From Paenibacillus turicensis (GTDB lineage Bacteria; Bacillota; Bacilli; Paenibacillales; Paenibacillaceae): a stretch of DNA of 64,000 nt. A program made the position numbers and the translations under genes. Below the pieces are notes generated by a model. The model saw nothing but the letters and a program-made list of their open reading frames with translations. It made no database searches and was not told the origin of the DNA. Positions 24,735 to 33,873 of the stretch are shown here, piece by piece (positions within the stretch are counted from its first letter, which is position 1; each line of letters opens with the position of its first letter). The DNA is taken from assembly GCF_017873435.1 (NCBI RefSeq), contig NZ_JAGGKG010000008.1:124001-188000 (forward strand), in the 5' to 3' direction.

Positions 24735-26036
24735 ATGCGGATGGTTGACCTGATTGCAAAAAAAAGAGATGGGCATGAATTAACGACAGAGGAAATTCAA
24801 TTTTTTATTAAAGGATATACTGAGGATGAGATTCCAGATTATCAAGTCAGTGCCCTTGCAATGGCAATCTACTTCCAAAATATGACGGAACGAGAACGTG
24901 CCGATTTAACGATGGCGATGGCGCATTCTGGCGATATGATCGACTTATCAGCTATTGATGGCGTCAAGGTAGACAAGCATTCTACAGGGGGCGTGGGCGA
25001 TACAACCACATTAGTATTAGCTCCGCTTGTTGCAGCATTGGACGTTCCTGTGGCAAAAATGTCAGGGCGTGGTCTAGGACATACAGGGGGAACCATTGAT
25101 AAGCTAGAATCGATTCCAGGCTTCCATGTAGAGATCAAGACGGAGGAGTTTATTGGGCTTGTCAATGAGCATAAGCTCGCAGTTATTGGGCAATCAGGCA
25201 ATTTAACCCCTGCGGATAGAAAGCTGTATGCATTACGAGACGTCACTGCAACAGTAAACTCAATTCCACTTATTGCAAGCTCGATTATGAGTAAAAAAAT
25301 TGCGGCAGGTGCAGATGCGATTGTATTAGATGTAAAAACAGGCGCAGGCGCATTTATGAAAACGATTGAAGAGTCTAAGGAATTGGCACAAGCAATGGTG
25401 AACATCGGGAATCAAGTTGGTCGTAGAACGATGGCGGTGATCTCAGACATGAGTCAGCCTTTAGGACGTGCAATTGGAAATGCGCTTGAAGTGCAGGAAG
25501 CGATTGATACGCTTCGTGGAGAAGGCCCTGAGGACTTGACTGAGCTATGCCTAATCTTAGGTAGTCAGATGGTCTTATTGGCGAATAAGGCTAGCTCATT
25601 AGAAGAAGCCAAGCAATTGCTACAGGAAGCGATTACTAGCGGCAGAGCACTTGACAAGTTCAAGCAATTTATTATTAATCAAGGCGGAGATGCCTCAGTC
25701 GTAGATGATAAAGAGCGTTTACCACAGGCACAATTCATCGTTGAGGTTCCTGCCAAAACTGCTGGTTATGTGACGGAAATTGTGGCAGATGAGCTTGGTA
25801 CTGCGGCAATGTGGCTTGGTGCTGGACGTGCAACGAAGGATTCTGAGATTGATCTTGCAGTCGGCTTGATGCTCGATAAAAAGGTCGGCGATCGTGTAGA
25901 GGAAGGCGAAACACTGGTTACGATTCATACAAATAAGATTGACATTGATCATGTGATTGAAAAAATATATGACAACATAAGTATTGGGGAACATGCCGAA
26001 GTACCAGTATTAATTTATGATGTGATTACAAATTAA
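24735..26036 (+). CDS. pdp: Pyrimidine-nucleoside phosphorylase
   Basis: Phosphorolysis of uridine, deoxyuridine and thymidine to base plus (deoxy)ribose-1-phosphate in nucleoside salvage. 433 residues, as for Bacillus Pdp. Start ATG with AGGAG 9 nt upstream. Visible motifs: opening [20 protein letters not shown], glycosyltransferase family 3 nucleotide loop [20 protein letters not shown], the phosphate site [19 protein letters not shown], and the lysine-rich [20 protein letters not shown]. It stands alone rather than in a drm-pupG operon, with its own terminator. Confidence 0.96.
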   Translation: MRMVDLIAKKRDGHELTTEEIQFFIKGYTEDEIPDYQVSALAMAIYFQNMTERERADLTMAMAHSGDMIDLSAIDGVKVDKHSTGGVGDTTTLVLAPLVAALDVPVAKMSGRGLGHTGGTIDKLESIPGFHVEIKTEEFIGLVNEHKLAVIGQSGNLTPADRKLYALRDVTATVNSIPLIASSIMSKKIAAGADAIVLDVKTGAGAFMKTIEESKELAQAMVNIGNQVGRRTMAVISDMSQPLGRAIGNALEVQEAIDTLRGEGPEDLTELCLILGSQMVLLANKASSLEEAKQLLQEAITSGRALDKFKQFIINQGGDASVVDDKERLPQAQFIVEVPAKTAGYVTEIVADELGTAAMWLGAGRATKDSEIDLAVGLMLDKKVGDRVEEGETLVTIHTNKIDIDHVIEKIYDNISIGEHAEVPVLIYDVITN

Positions 26037-26061
26037 TTATATTTAGATGTGTTTCAGGAGT

Positions 26062-26096
26062 AGGTGCGGAGATGATAGTTCTCCTCACCTTTTTTA
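26062..26096 (+). terminator. Rho-independent terminator after pdp
   Basis: AGGTG-GGAG pairs with CTCC-CACCT with one mismatch, followed by six T. Confidence 0.88.
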
Positions 26097-26218
26097 ATTT
26101 CTAGTTAAGTTAAGCAACGAGCAGCATCCATTTACCACCGCAAAATATTTTGAAAACGCTAACATAAATTAGCAATTTATATTTAGAAAACTGTTTAATT
26201 TTGGTCAAATTTTAATAT

Positions 26219-26245
26219 TATAAATCAACCTTCTATGACCGATAT
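26219..26245 (+). promoter_or_regulatory. Sigma-D-like (motility) promoter
   Basis: The -10 element ACCGATAT (26238-26245) is one base off GCCGATAT. Either TATA 15 nt upstream or TAAA 13 nt upstream can serve as the -35. It lies 29 nt before the chemoreceptor start, and chemoreceptors are classic sigma-D targets in Bacillales. Confidence 0.6.
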
Positions 26246-26274
26246 AATATACACAATTTTATAGGAGGTTTTAT

Positions 26275-28392
26275 ATGAATAATTGGCTTCTGAAACCATT
26301 TGCTGCAACGATGTCCCGACTTAAATACGCCCAAAAATTTATTTTGCTGAGTATGATTATGGTGATCCCTTTGATCGTACTGCTAGTCAGCTTATTAACT
26401 GAGCTTCAGGGCGATATTCAGACAGCCAAAAACGAAAGGACTGGAGTTAATTACATAAAATCAATTTTTCCAGTTGTTATTCAAGTTCAACAGCATCGTG
26501 AGGTTGCTGATGAATTATTAAATGGGGATACCTCCTCGAAGGCTAAGCTTGAAGAAATTGAAAAACAGGTTACAACCTTACTCACCTCTATTGATGCTGA
26601 GCAGAAGGGGACTTCGGATCAACTTCAGGTTACAGATCAATGGAAAAAGATTGAACAGGAATGGAACGAACTCAAATCCAATACAACGAAGCTTACTCAA
26701 CAAAAAAGCTTTGAGGCTCATACCCAATTGATTGAAAAGCTACTTGACCTCAATCTATTTGCCGCAGACCAATCTGGACTTACCCTTGATCCTAAGATTG
26801 ACTCTTATTATGTCATGGATATTATGATTAATCGTGTTCCCACTATGCTGGAGATGGCTGAGCAGTTGACTTTAGAAGGGAAACAAATTTTGGATCTGAA
26901 GCAGATGAGCGTGGAGGAAAGAACCAACCTTGCCATTCAGAGTATGCAGATTAAAGATCAATTGGAAGGCACACAAAAGGCGATGGCTAAAATTAAGGAC
27001 TTTAATGTGGCGACAGCCCAGCGTGTTGAAGGTACGGCAGGTATAAGCACAACGTCAGTAGAGCAATTTCTTAAAACGGTGGATAAAGAAATTTTGAATG
27101 CAACTTCTTTCAATAAGAGTGCAACAGATTTTGAAGCTGAAGGGAAAAATAGTATTGAAGGTACACAAAAATTGTATACATTGATTGTCGAGGAGCTTGA
27201 TCAACTTTTAAGTGATCGTTATGACACGTTAAATTCGAATCGTATAACTACCTTGGCCATCGTATTTGTAGCGATGCTAATTGTATTATTATTTTATCTC
27301 GGCTTCTATAGTAATGTCCGTTCAACGATTAAAACGTTACAGGTTGAGGCTAATAAGATGGCACAAGGTGATTTATCTAGTCAGTTCCAGCTAAATACAA
27401 GAGATGAGCTTAAGCATGTCGGTGAGGCATTTAACGACATGAGTGGCTCGCTTAATACATTACTGCTGCATAATCAGGAGATTTCGGAGCAGGTAGCTGC
27501 AGCTTCTGAGGAGCTGTCTGCATTAGCGGTAGAAGCAACCTCAGTAACGCAAAACATAGCTCATTCTGTAGGCTCTATTTCTGATGGCGCTAGTGTACAA
27601 CAAAAGGTATCAGAGGAAAATGCTCAAGCGATGAATGAGGTGGCTACAGCCATTAACCGTATCGCGGAGACCGCAGCAGATGTATCGGATGTGGCCTCAG
27701 AGATGACAAAGGGGGCGACCCTAGGTGAGACGAAGCTACAGGAAACATTACAGCAGATGAACGGGATTCATACGGCTGTTCACCAATCTAGTGAACTGAC
27801 AGTGAAGCTAAATCAACATTCGAATGAAATCGACTCTATTGTATCCGTCATTATGGAAATTTCTGCACAGACCCATCTATTAGCACTAAACGCAAATATC
27901 GAGGCCGCACGTGCGGGTGATCAGGGACGTGGCTTCATGGTGGTGGCAAATGAGGTGCGGAAGCTAGCTGAGCAGGCGAGTGAATCGGCGCAGTCTATAG
28001 CTACACTAGTTGGGAATGTACGTACGTTGCTTGGTCAGGTCACTTCATCGATGGAAGAGTCCACCAAGGTGACAGAGCAAGGGATGGCTGCAAATAAAGA
28101 AGCCGTAGAGGCGATCGGGACTGTGTTGCAATCGATTGGTCAAGTTGCCGGGCATATCCAAGAAGTATCTGCAGCAGCCGAACAAGTCTCAGCGAGCACG
28201 CAAGAGGTTACTGCGGCAATTGGAGAGATGGTTGGAATTACAAGAAATACAGCGGAGGAAGCTAGAAATGTAGCAGCAGCAACGAAGCAGCAAATGTCTT
28301 CTCTAGAAGAAGTACAATCTTCTTCCGAGATGCTCAGCTCAAGTGCTCAGCAATTACAGGATGAGCTAGGAAAATTCCATCTACGTCGTTAA
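26275..28392 (+). CDS. Methyl-accepting chemotaxis protein
   Basis: 705 residues. TM1 at about 23-43, an extracytoplasmic helical sensing region of about 280 residues (4HB/nitrate-sensor-like length), TM2 at about 323-345, HAMP (about 346-400), and the signalling domain with the hairpin tip [24 protein letters not shown]. It signals through CheW/CheA. The tip reads [10 protein letters not shown] where most have [10 protein letters not shown], a minor deviation. Ribosome site ATAGGAGG; probable sigma-D promoter upstream. The ligand is unknown. Confidence 0.95.
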   Translation: MNNWLLKPFAATMSRLKYAQKFILLSMIMVIPLIVLLVSLLTELQGDIQTAKNERTGVNYIKSIFPVVIQVQQHREVADELLNGDTSSKAKLEEIEKQVTTLLTSIDAEQKGTSDQLQVTDQWKKIEQEWNELKSNTTKLTQQKSFEAHTQLIEKLLDLNLFAADQSGLTLDPKIDSYYVMDIMINRVPTMLEMAEQLTLEGKQILDLKQMSVEERTNLAIQSMQIKDQLEGTQKAMAKIKDFNVATAQRVEGTAGISTTSVEQFLKTVDKEILNATSFNKSATDFEAEGKNSIEGTQKLYTLIVEELDQLLSDRYDTLNSNRITTLAIVFVAMLIVLLFYLGFYSNVRSTIKTLQVEANKMAQGDLSSQFQLNTRDELKHVGEAFNDMSGSLNTLLLHNQEISEQVAAASEELSALAVEATSVTQNIAHSVGSISDGASVQQKVSEENAQAMNEVATAINRIAETAADVSDVASEMTKGATLGETKLQETLQQMNGIHTAVHQSSELTVKLNQHSNEIDSIVSVIMEISAQTHLLALNANIEAARAGDQGRGFMVVANEVRKLAEQASESAQSIATLVGNVRTLLGQVTSSMEESTKVTEQGMAANKEAVEAIGTVLQSIGQVAGHIQEVSAAAEQVSASTQEVTAAIGEMVGITRNTAEEARNVAAATKQQMSSLEEVQSSSEMLSSSAQQLQDELGKFHLRR

Positions 28393-28436
28393 TAAGCTAA
28401 AATAGGTGTATATGTATCTCAGAAGGAGTTGATTGT

Positions 28437-29129
28437 ATGCCTATTTTAACCTTTCATGGTCACTCTTGTGTACAAATTGCAGTAGAAGAACAATCCTTGC
28501 TGATTGATCCTTTTCTAAGAGGTAATGCGCTTGCGGTAAGTCAACCAGAGGATATTATAACCGACTTTATTTTACTAACTCATGCTCATACAGATCATAT
28601 TTTAGATGCGGAGCCGATTGCGAAAGCGAATCAAGCAAAGGTGGTCGCTATCGTTGAATTGGCTACCTATATGTCCTGGAAAGGGCTAGAGACGATTGGC
28701 ATGAATATGGGTGGTACGGTTGACTTAGGTTTTGCTCGAGCTAAAATGGTACAAGCTTATCACACCTCTGGGATTGTAATCGAGGATAAGCAGCAAATCA
28801 TGTATGGAGGTATGCCAGCAGGCTACGTCATCCAAGCCGGAGGCAAAACGATCTTACATGCGGGTGATACAAGTTTGTTTGGTGATATGAAAATGATTGG
28901 GGAACGTTATGATATTGATGTAGCCTTCATTCCGATTGGTGGGCATTATACGATGGACCCTGAGGATGCGTTACAGGCGGCACAGTGGTATGGCGCCAAG
29001 CTGACGATTCCTGTACATTGGAATACCTTCCCTGCGATTCAGCAGGATGCAAATAAATTTGTGATGAGGCTTGAGGAGAATGGCTTACAGGGCAAGGTGC
29101 TACAGCCTGGGGAAAGCTTATCGCTGTAA
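28437..29129 (+). CDS. UPF0173 metal-dependent hydrolase (metallo-beta-lactamase fold)
   Basis: 230 residues. The HxHxDH zinc motif is THAHTDHILD; downstream AGDTSLFGDM supplies the bridging aspartate and IPVHWNTFP the last histidine. The opening LTFHGHSCVQI and length identify the UPF0173 family (Bacillus YtkL). Cytoplasmic. The physiological substrate is unknown. Ribosome site AGAAGGAG. Confidence 0.92.
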   Translation: MPILTFHGHSCVQIAVEEQSLLIDPFLRGNALAVSQPEDIITDFILLTHAHTDHILDAEPIAKANQAKVVAIVELATYMSWKGLETIGMNMGGTVDLGFARAKMVQAYHTSGIVIEDKQQIMYGGMPAGYVIQAGGKTILHAGDTSLFGDMKMIGERYDIDVAFIPIGGHYTMDPEDALQAAQWYGAKLTIPVHWNTFPAIQQDANKFVMRLEENGLQGKVLQPGESLSL

Positions 29130-29178
29130 GATATAAATAACAGATATAAATAACAAGTTCTAAATAACATCGAAAAAT

Positions 29179-29287
29179 ACTCGCTCTTGAGCGGGAGAGT
29201 CATAGGTAAAGTGAACACTGTGCACTGAACAGCGAACAGGATTAAACTTTATCTAAGTCCTTCTGCAATACTAGAGCGAGTTTTTTA
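29179..29287 (+). terminator. Long-loop terminator-like structure
   Basis: ACTCGCTCT (29179-29187) can pair with AGAGCGAGT (29273-29281), followed by a T-run, enclosing an 85-nt loop that includes smaller inverted pieces such as GTGCAC. It probably terminates the upstream gene. The long loop is unusual, but there is no downstream gene on the plus strand for it to regulate. Confidence 0.5.
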
Positions 29288-29335
29288 TAGAGAAGCTTGC
29301 TGAATCATTAAATAATGTAAGTGTTTAATCTGAAA

Positions 29336-30055
29336 TTATTGTGGATTTGTGGTCCAAATTCCTGCTGTTTTCACTAATACACGGGGTGGTAACTTCAAGG
29401 TGGCAAGTGCAAGCTCTGCTACATCCTCAGGTTGCATCATCCGATCCTCATCTCCGATTTTAAGCCCTGCATTGACAGCAAGATCAGTATTCACAGTACT
29501 TGGTGTTAATGCTACGACACGAATGTTAGATTTACGAACCTCCTGCATAAGTGACTCCGTAAAGCCCATTAAAGCAAATTTGGATGCACAATACGCGGAG
29601 CCTGTTGCGAACCCTCGTTCACCCGCAGTGGATGCTACGTTGATGATATCTCCACTTTTTTGCTCTAGTAAAAAAGGCAAAGCCGCTTTGGTCACATAAT
29701 ACGTTCCCATTAGATTCACTTGGATAATACGCTCCCAATCTGCAATGTCCATCTCAGCGACAGTGCCCAACTGAGCAACGCCAGCATTATTAATTAAAAT
29801 ATCCACAGAACCAAGCGCATTGGTAAGCTTTTGAACCGCGAATTCTGCTTCTGTATAGGTAGCAATATCTGCGCTAGCAACTTCAACCTTAACGCCATAT
29901 TGTTGCTGTAATTGCTGCTGTAATGATTCTAAATCAGCGGTAGTACGAGCAATTAAGCCGAGATTTACCCCTTCCTTTGCAAGTGCAATGGCGATGGCCT
30001 TTCCGATTCCTTTTCCTGCTCCAGTGATAATGGCATTTTTATTTTTTAGTGACAA
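29336..30055 (-). CDS. Short-chain dehydrogenase/reductase, FabG/YoxD-like
   Basis: 239 residues, classical SDR: cofactor motif TGAGKGIGKAIA, NNAG in the central strand, catalytic Ser in NVASTAGERG, and YxxxK as YCASKFALMGF. The Arg after the second strand (IART) favours NADPH. Homologues are labelled 3-ketoacyl-ACP reductase, but it stands outside a fatty-acid operon, so its substrate is open. Divergent from the mhqR-like gene and sharing the 119-bp intergenic region with the 18-bp operator. Confidence 0.92.
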   Translation of the reverse strand: MSLKNKNAIITGAGKGIGKAIAIALAKEGVNLGLIARTTADLESLQQQLQQQYGVKVEVASADIATYTEAEFAVQKLTNALGSVDILINNAGVAQLGTVAEMDIADWERIIQVNLMGTYYVTKAALPFLLEQKSGDIINVASTAGERGFATGSAYCASKFALMGFTESLMQEVRKSNIRVVALTPSTVNTDLAVNAGLKIGDEDRMMQPEDVAELALATLKLPPRVLVKTAGIWTTNPQ

Positions 30056-30113
30056 GCTGGATCGCCTCCATCAACATAATAGTTTTCACCCATAGCTTAC
30101 CATTATAAATAAT

Positions 30114-30142
30114 TTGACATCAACACGGTATTGATTTATCTT
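30114..30142 (+). promoter_or_regulatory. Sigma-A-type promoter of the mhqR-like gene
   Basis: TTGACA (30114-30119), a 17-nt spacer, then TATCTT (30137-30142). The -10 lies inside the 18-bp palindrome, so repressor binding would block RNA polymerase. Confidence 0.65.
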
Positions 30143-30154
30143 AATATTAAGATA
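30137..30154. promoter_or_regulatory. MhqR-type operator, perfect 18-bp palindrome
   Basis: TATCTTAATATTAAGATA is its own reverse complement. Its ends match the TATCT-N8-AGATA form of the B. subtilis MhqR box. It is 20 bp before the start codon of a MarR protein closely resembling MhqR and followed by an MhqN-like nitroreductase gene. Confidence 0.75.
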
Positions 30155-30174
30155 CTTAATGACGGGGTGAAAAT

Positions 30175-30615
30175 ATGAGTCCAAATCGTAATGAAGCATT
30201 GGATTTATTTATTGCATTATCAAGAGCTAACCAATGGGTAAATGCCATTTCGGATCAAGATATACGGGAAAATGACATGACACGTACTGAATTTGCAGTG
30301 TTAGAATTGTTACATCATAAAGGACCTCAGCCTATTCAGCAGATCGGAAACAAGGTGTTGATGAGTAGCGGTAACATTACATATGTCGTAGATAAGCTAG
30401 AGAAAAAGGGGTTTGTTAAGCGTAGGGCTTCTAGCGAGGATAGACGTTTAATTTATGCGGAGGTTACGCCTGCTGGTAGCCAGTTTATTGAGCGTAATTT
30501 TCCTAAACATGTTCAAGCGATTGAAAGGGCAGTGAGTGGACTTTCCTTAGAAGAGAAAAAAATCGCAACGGCCTTACTGAAAAAGTTAGGGAAAGCAGCG
30601 CAAGAGCAATCTTAG
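30175..30615 (+). CDS. mhqR: MarR-family repressor, MhqR-like
   Basis: 146 residues with the MarR winged helix: TRTEFAVLELLHHKGPQPIQ, GNITYVVDKLEKKGFVKRR and the wing ASSEDRRLIYAEVTPAG. Size, the FAVLELL..KG.QP.Q.IG segment and the next gene match B. subtilis MhqR, which represses quinone and azo-dye detoxification genes and is inactivated by quinone-like electrophiles. As in MhqR, no conserved N-terminal redox cysteine is evident; the protein contains no cysteine at all, so sensing would not be by thiol oxidation. Autoregulation is suggested by the palindrome over its own -10. Confidence 0.85.
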   Translation: MSPNRNEALDLFIALSRANQWVNAISDQDIRENDMTRTEFAVLELLHHKGPQPIQQIGNKVLMSSGNITYVVDKLEKKGFVKRRASSEDRRLIYAEVTPAGSQFIERNFPKHVQAIERAVSGLSLEEKKIATALLKKLGKAAQEQS

Positions 30616-30713
30616 GTATAAATGCCTATATATTGTTGGAATTATCACAGTTCCAAAATATGGACAAGTGATAAACTAGTCATTAAGAAGTTTACATCCT
30701 AGGGGGAATCATT

Positions 30714-31340
30714 TTGAGTAATTCATCATTTACCGATTTAGTGAAATCAAGACGTTCTGCTAACAAGTTTATCCCTGATACACCAATTACAGATAAAGAA
30801 ATTGATGCAATTTTCTCTTTAGTCAAGTTTGCGCCTTCTGCTTATAATCTACAGCATGGTAATTATATCGTTGTGCGTGAAGAGGAAAATAAACAAAAAG
30901 TATACGAGGCAGCCTATAAGCAATACAAAATATTAACGTCTTCCGCAGTCATCGTCGTATTAGGTAATAAAAGAGCGTATGAAGATGTGGAAAAGCTCAA
31001 TGAGGGTATGCTGAATTTAGGTATTCTGAGCAAGCAGGAGTTTGATCGCGAGGTTGAAATCGTTCGTCATGAATATGCAGCGCGTGGTGAAGACTTCATG
31101 CGTGATGAAGCGATTCGTAATGCTAGCTTGTCTGCGATGCAGCTTATGCTGATTGCCAAGGATCAAGGCTGGGATACTTGCCCAATGATTGGCTTTGATG
31201 CTACGGCACTGACAAGTGCATTGGATATCTCCGATGACTATGAACCAGTGCTGCTTGTAGCTATTGGAAAAGAGGATACCTCAAGACCTCGTCCTCGTGG
31301 TTACCGTAAGCCTGTGGGTGAATTTGTTAAAATGATGTAA
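30714..31340 (+). CDS. mhqN: Nitroreductase-family FMN oxidoreductase, MhqN-like
   Basis: TTG start 8 nt after AGGGGGAA; 208 residues. The FMN-binding opening SRRSANKFIPDTPI, FAPSAYNLQHGNYIVV, the segment DEAIRNASLSAMQLMLIAKD and WDTCPMIGFD, and the end RPRGYRKPVGEFV match B. subtilis MhqN closely. The family reduces quinones or nitro compounds with NAD(P)H. It lies 98 nt behind the mhqR-like gene with no terminator or separate operator apparent, so it is probably co-transcribed and induced by electrophiles. Confidence 0.88.
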   Translation: MSNSSFTDLVKSRRSANKFIPDTPITDKEIDAIFSLVKFAPSAYNLQHGNYIVVREEENKQKVYEAAYKQYKILTSSAVIVVLGNKRAYEDVEKLNEGMLNLGILSKQEFDREVEIVRHEYAARGEDFMRDEAIRNASLSAMQLMLIAKDQGWDTCPMIGFDATALTSALDISDDYEPVLLVAIGKEDTSRPRPRGYRKPVGEFVKMM

Positions 31341-31411
31341 GTGGTCAATTTTAAATCAAGTTTATTATATAAATGTAACGGGACAATCTTATTGTTCATA
31401 TTGTTATATCT

Positions 31412-31449
31412 AAGCGGACATGGAAAGAATTTAGCCATGTCCGCTTTTG
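31412..31449 (+). terminator. Rho-independent terminator after mhqN-like gene
   Basis: A perfect 12-bp stem AAGCGGACATGG / CCATGTCCGCTT with an 11-nt loop and TTTT after it. Confidence 0.9.
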
Positions 31450-31567
31450 TCAAATTTACTAGAATTGACGTATACTAGAGGATATTAACCAGCTCAGAGT
31501 AAGCATTAAGTTAGAAAGTAATAAATAGTAGTGTTATCACATCGAAGAGGGGAAGGATGAATAACAT

Positions 31568-32659
31568 ATGGGTCTTTTTTCGTTTTTGAAAGGTCAATTT
31601 ATTGAAGTTATCGAATGGAACAATACAGCAGGGGACATTGTTTACAAATTTCCAGTTTACGATAATGCGATAAAAATGGGCGCACAGCTTATTGTGCGTG
31701 AGGCTCAAGCGGCTATTTTTGTGAATGAAGGGGTTATTGCCGACGTATTTGGACCAGGTAGACATACATTACAAACTGAAAATATGCCACTTTTAACAGG
31801 GCTAAAATCTTGGAAATATGGCTTTAACTCTCCGTTTAAGGCAGATGTTTATTTTGTGAGCACTGCGATCTTTACAGACCAGAAGTGGGGGACAACTAAT
31901 CCAGTAATTATGCGTGATCCTGAGCTGGGAGCAATACGTGTTCGCGGCTTCGGCAATTATTCATATCGGGTTAGTGATCCAGCTTTATTTATGCGTTCCT
32001 TGTTTGGGAGTAACGAACAGTTTACGCCAGATAATATTCATGGTTACTTTAAAACGTTAATGATTTCTACGTTGAGTGACGCCTTGGCGGAATCACAAAT
32101 TCCTGTCATTGATCTTGCTACACGTTATGAAGAGCTGAGCCAAGGCATTGCATTACGCTTGGAATCTCATTTTCGTGAGTTAGGGTTTGCTTTTACAGGT
32201 TTTGTGATTGAAAACTTATCTTTACCACCAGAAGTTGAGGCAATGATTGATCGTAAATCTTCAATGAACATTGCAGGCAATTTAGATCAATATATGAAGT
32301 ATCAGACCGCAGAAGCGATTCGTGAATCAGCGAACAATACTAGTGGTGGGTTAGCAGGTGCAGGTGCTGGTATGGGCGCGGCGATGGCAATGGGACAAAT
32401 GATGCAAGGGGCATTAAATCCAAACGCACAAGGTGGTAACATCCCACCAGTACAGCCATCAGAGCAACCTAATGTCAATGCAGCTCCAAATGTGCAGGGT
32501 GAAGTGGCGTGTGGTAACTGTCAAACATCGATGAAGCCAGAGGATAAATTTTGCTCTCATTGTGGTACTCAAAGACCTGTCGCTAGTTTTTGTAAAGAAT
32601 GTGGAACGAAGCTAGCTGTAGATGCAAAATTTTGCTCAGGGTGTGGCAGTAAGCAATAG
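31568..32659 (+). CDS. ydjI: SPFH-domain zinc-ribbon protein, YdjI-like
   Basis: 363 residues. The SPFH/band-7-like region (about 25-250) includes VREAQAAIFVNEGVIADVFGPG and FSFLKGQF at the N-terminus. An Ala/Gly/Met-rich stretch (AGAGAGMGAAMAMGQMMQ) follows. Two zinc ribbons close the protein: CGNCQTSMKPEDKFCSHCG and CKECGTKLAVDAKFCSGCG. This is the architecture of B. subtilis YdjI, a membrane-surface protein of the ydjFGHI envelope-stress operon. There is no own membrane helix, so it is likely peripheral. The neighbouring gene is YdjG-like, but the PspA-like YdjF and YdjH partners are not adjacent. Confidence 0.88.
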   Translation: MGLFSFLKGQFIEVIEWNNTAGDIVYKFPVYDNAIKMGAQLIVREAQAAIFVNEGVIADVFGPGRHTLQTENMPLLTGLKSWKYGFNSPFKADVYFVSTAIFTDQKWGTTNPVIMRDPELGAIRVRGFGNYSYRVSDPALFMRSLFGSNEQFTPDNIHGYFKTLMISTLSDALAESQIPVIDLATRYEELSQGIALRLESHFRELGFAFTGFVIENLSLPPEVEAMIDRKSSMNIAGNLDQYMKYQTAEAIRESANNTSGGLAGAGAGMGAAMAMGQMMQGALNPNAQGGNIPPVQPSEQPNVNAAPNVQGEVACGNCQTSMKPEDKFCSHCGTQRPVASFCKECGTKLAVDAKFCSGCGSKQ

Positions 32660-32675
32660 AAGGGAACGATGATTT

Positions 32676-33782
32676 ATGACGAGTGAACCCAATACAGCGT
32701 CATCGATGTTTCCTTGTGCTAGCTGTGGCGGTCAAATGTTATTTAATACAGAGAGCCAAAGCTTAAAGTGCCAGTATTGCGGACGAGAAGAAAGCATAGA
32801 GTCTATTTTAGATCAACCCGCAGAATATAAGCTAAATGTTGCTAACATGGAGTTATCTGCGGCGGCAGAATGGGATATTTCTGAACAAGTGATCTCATGT
32901 ACAAATTGTGGGGGACAGATGGTCGTGGATGGGCTACAAAGTGCATTATTATGTCCTTTTTGTGGTTCGCCTAAGGTATTGCCTCAGCAGCATGTTGAGA
33001 GTACGATTCGCCCTGAATCGCTTATGCCTTTCCGTCTGTCTAAAGAGGAGGCGTTGGCTTCCTTTAGAAATTGGAAGAAAAAGCGTTGGTTTGCCCCCAA
33101 TGATTTTAAACGTCAGCATTTAAATACAACTTTAAATGGAATTTATATTCCATTTTGGACTTATGACGCTGATAGCTCCTCCGCGTATTCTGCAGAGGTA
33201 GGCGTCTACCACTATCGTTACGAAACACGAACACGTACAGTGAATGGGAAGGTAGAGACCTATCAGGAACGTGTACGTTATACGGTATGGCATCATGCTA
33301 GTGGGGTATATCGACAATTTTATGATGATGTGTTGATTCCTGCTTCTAGTCATTATGATGATGCTTTGCTACGTAAAATTGGTGGCTTTAATTTGAAGAG
33401 CTTGCATTCGTATCAGCCTCAATATTTGAGTGGCTTCATTGCCGAGCGTTATTCTGTTTCTTTAAAGGATGGCTGGAATCAAGCCTGTCATGAGATGGAT
33501 CGACGAATTGAATCGGGTGTGCGTTCTATCATCGGCGGTGATGAGGTACGTGGATTGCGAATAAAAACGAATTATTTTGACCAGACCTATAAGCATATTT
33601 TATTGCCAGTCTGGAACGCTGTGTACACGTATAAGGATAAGCAATATCGATATATGGTAAACGGTGAAACAGGTGATGTGTCAGGCAGGGCACCTAAAAG
33701 TGCTTGGAAAATTACCTTTTTTGTCTTGGCTTGTATTGCCGTTACGCTTCTTATCGTATGGTTAGTTAAGCAAGCAGAGTAG
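32676..33782 (+). CDS. TFIIB-type zinc-ribbon membrane protein, YdjG-like
   Basis: 368 residues. Two N-terminal zinc ribbons (CASCGGQMLF ... CQYCGRE and CTNCGGQMVVDG ... CPFCGSP), a soluble beta-rich domain with a conserved IPFWTYDADSSSAY patch, and one C-terminal membrane segment (about 343-363). The layout resembles Bacillus YdjG and zinc-ribbon proteins that pair with SPFH partners. Starts 17 nt after the YdjI-like stop. It probably helps anchor the YdjI-like protein at the membrane (inference from the B. subtilis system). Confidence 0.78.
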   Translation: MTSEPNTASSMFPCASCGGQMLFNTESQSLKCQYCGREESIESILDQPAEYKLNVANMELSAAAEWDISEQVISCTNCGGQMVVDGLQSALLCPFCGSPKVLPQQHVESTIRPESLMPFRLSKEEALASFRNWKKKRWFAPNDFKRQHLNTTLNGIYIPFWTYDADSSSAYSAEVGVYHYRYETRTRTVNGKVETYQERVRYTVWHHASGVYRQFYDDVLIPASSHYDDALLRKIGGFNLKSLHSYQPQYLSGFIAERYSVSLKDGWNQACHEMDRRIESGVRSIIGGDEVRGLRIKTNYFDQTYKHILLPVWNAVYTYKDKQYRYMVNGETGDVSGRAPKSAWKITFFVLACIAVTLLIVWLVKQAE

Positions 33783-33805
33783 AAGAGGAATACAATAATA
33801 TATTA

Positions 33806-33846
33806 GAGCAGTCCCTAATATCAGGCTAGCATTTTAGGCACTGCTC
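33806..33846. terminator. Bidirectional hairpin between convergent genes
   Basis: GAGCAGT-CCTAA pairs with TTAGG-ACTGCTC. T-rich sequence follows on the plus strand; the hairpin can serve both the YdjG-like and the convergent regulator gene. Confidence 0.65.
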
Positions 33847-33873
33847 ATTGTATTTTATGGTTAGCTCAAGTGA

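Noticed and set aside
24869..25405. 178-codon open frame on the minus strand inside pdp
   Set aside because: Lies opposite a clear pyrimidine phosphorylase, has no ribosome site, and its Ser/Ala/Pro-rich translation is typical of an antisense shadow.
29179..29287. T-box or other riboswitch in the long stem-loop
   Set aside because: No T-box core motif and no downstream gene in the same direction; best read as a terminator with a long loop.
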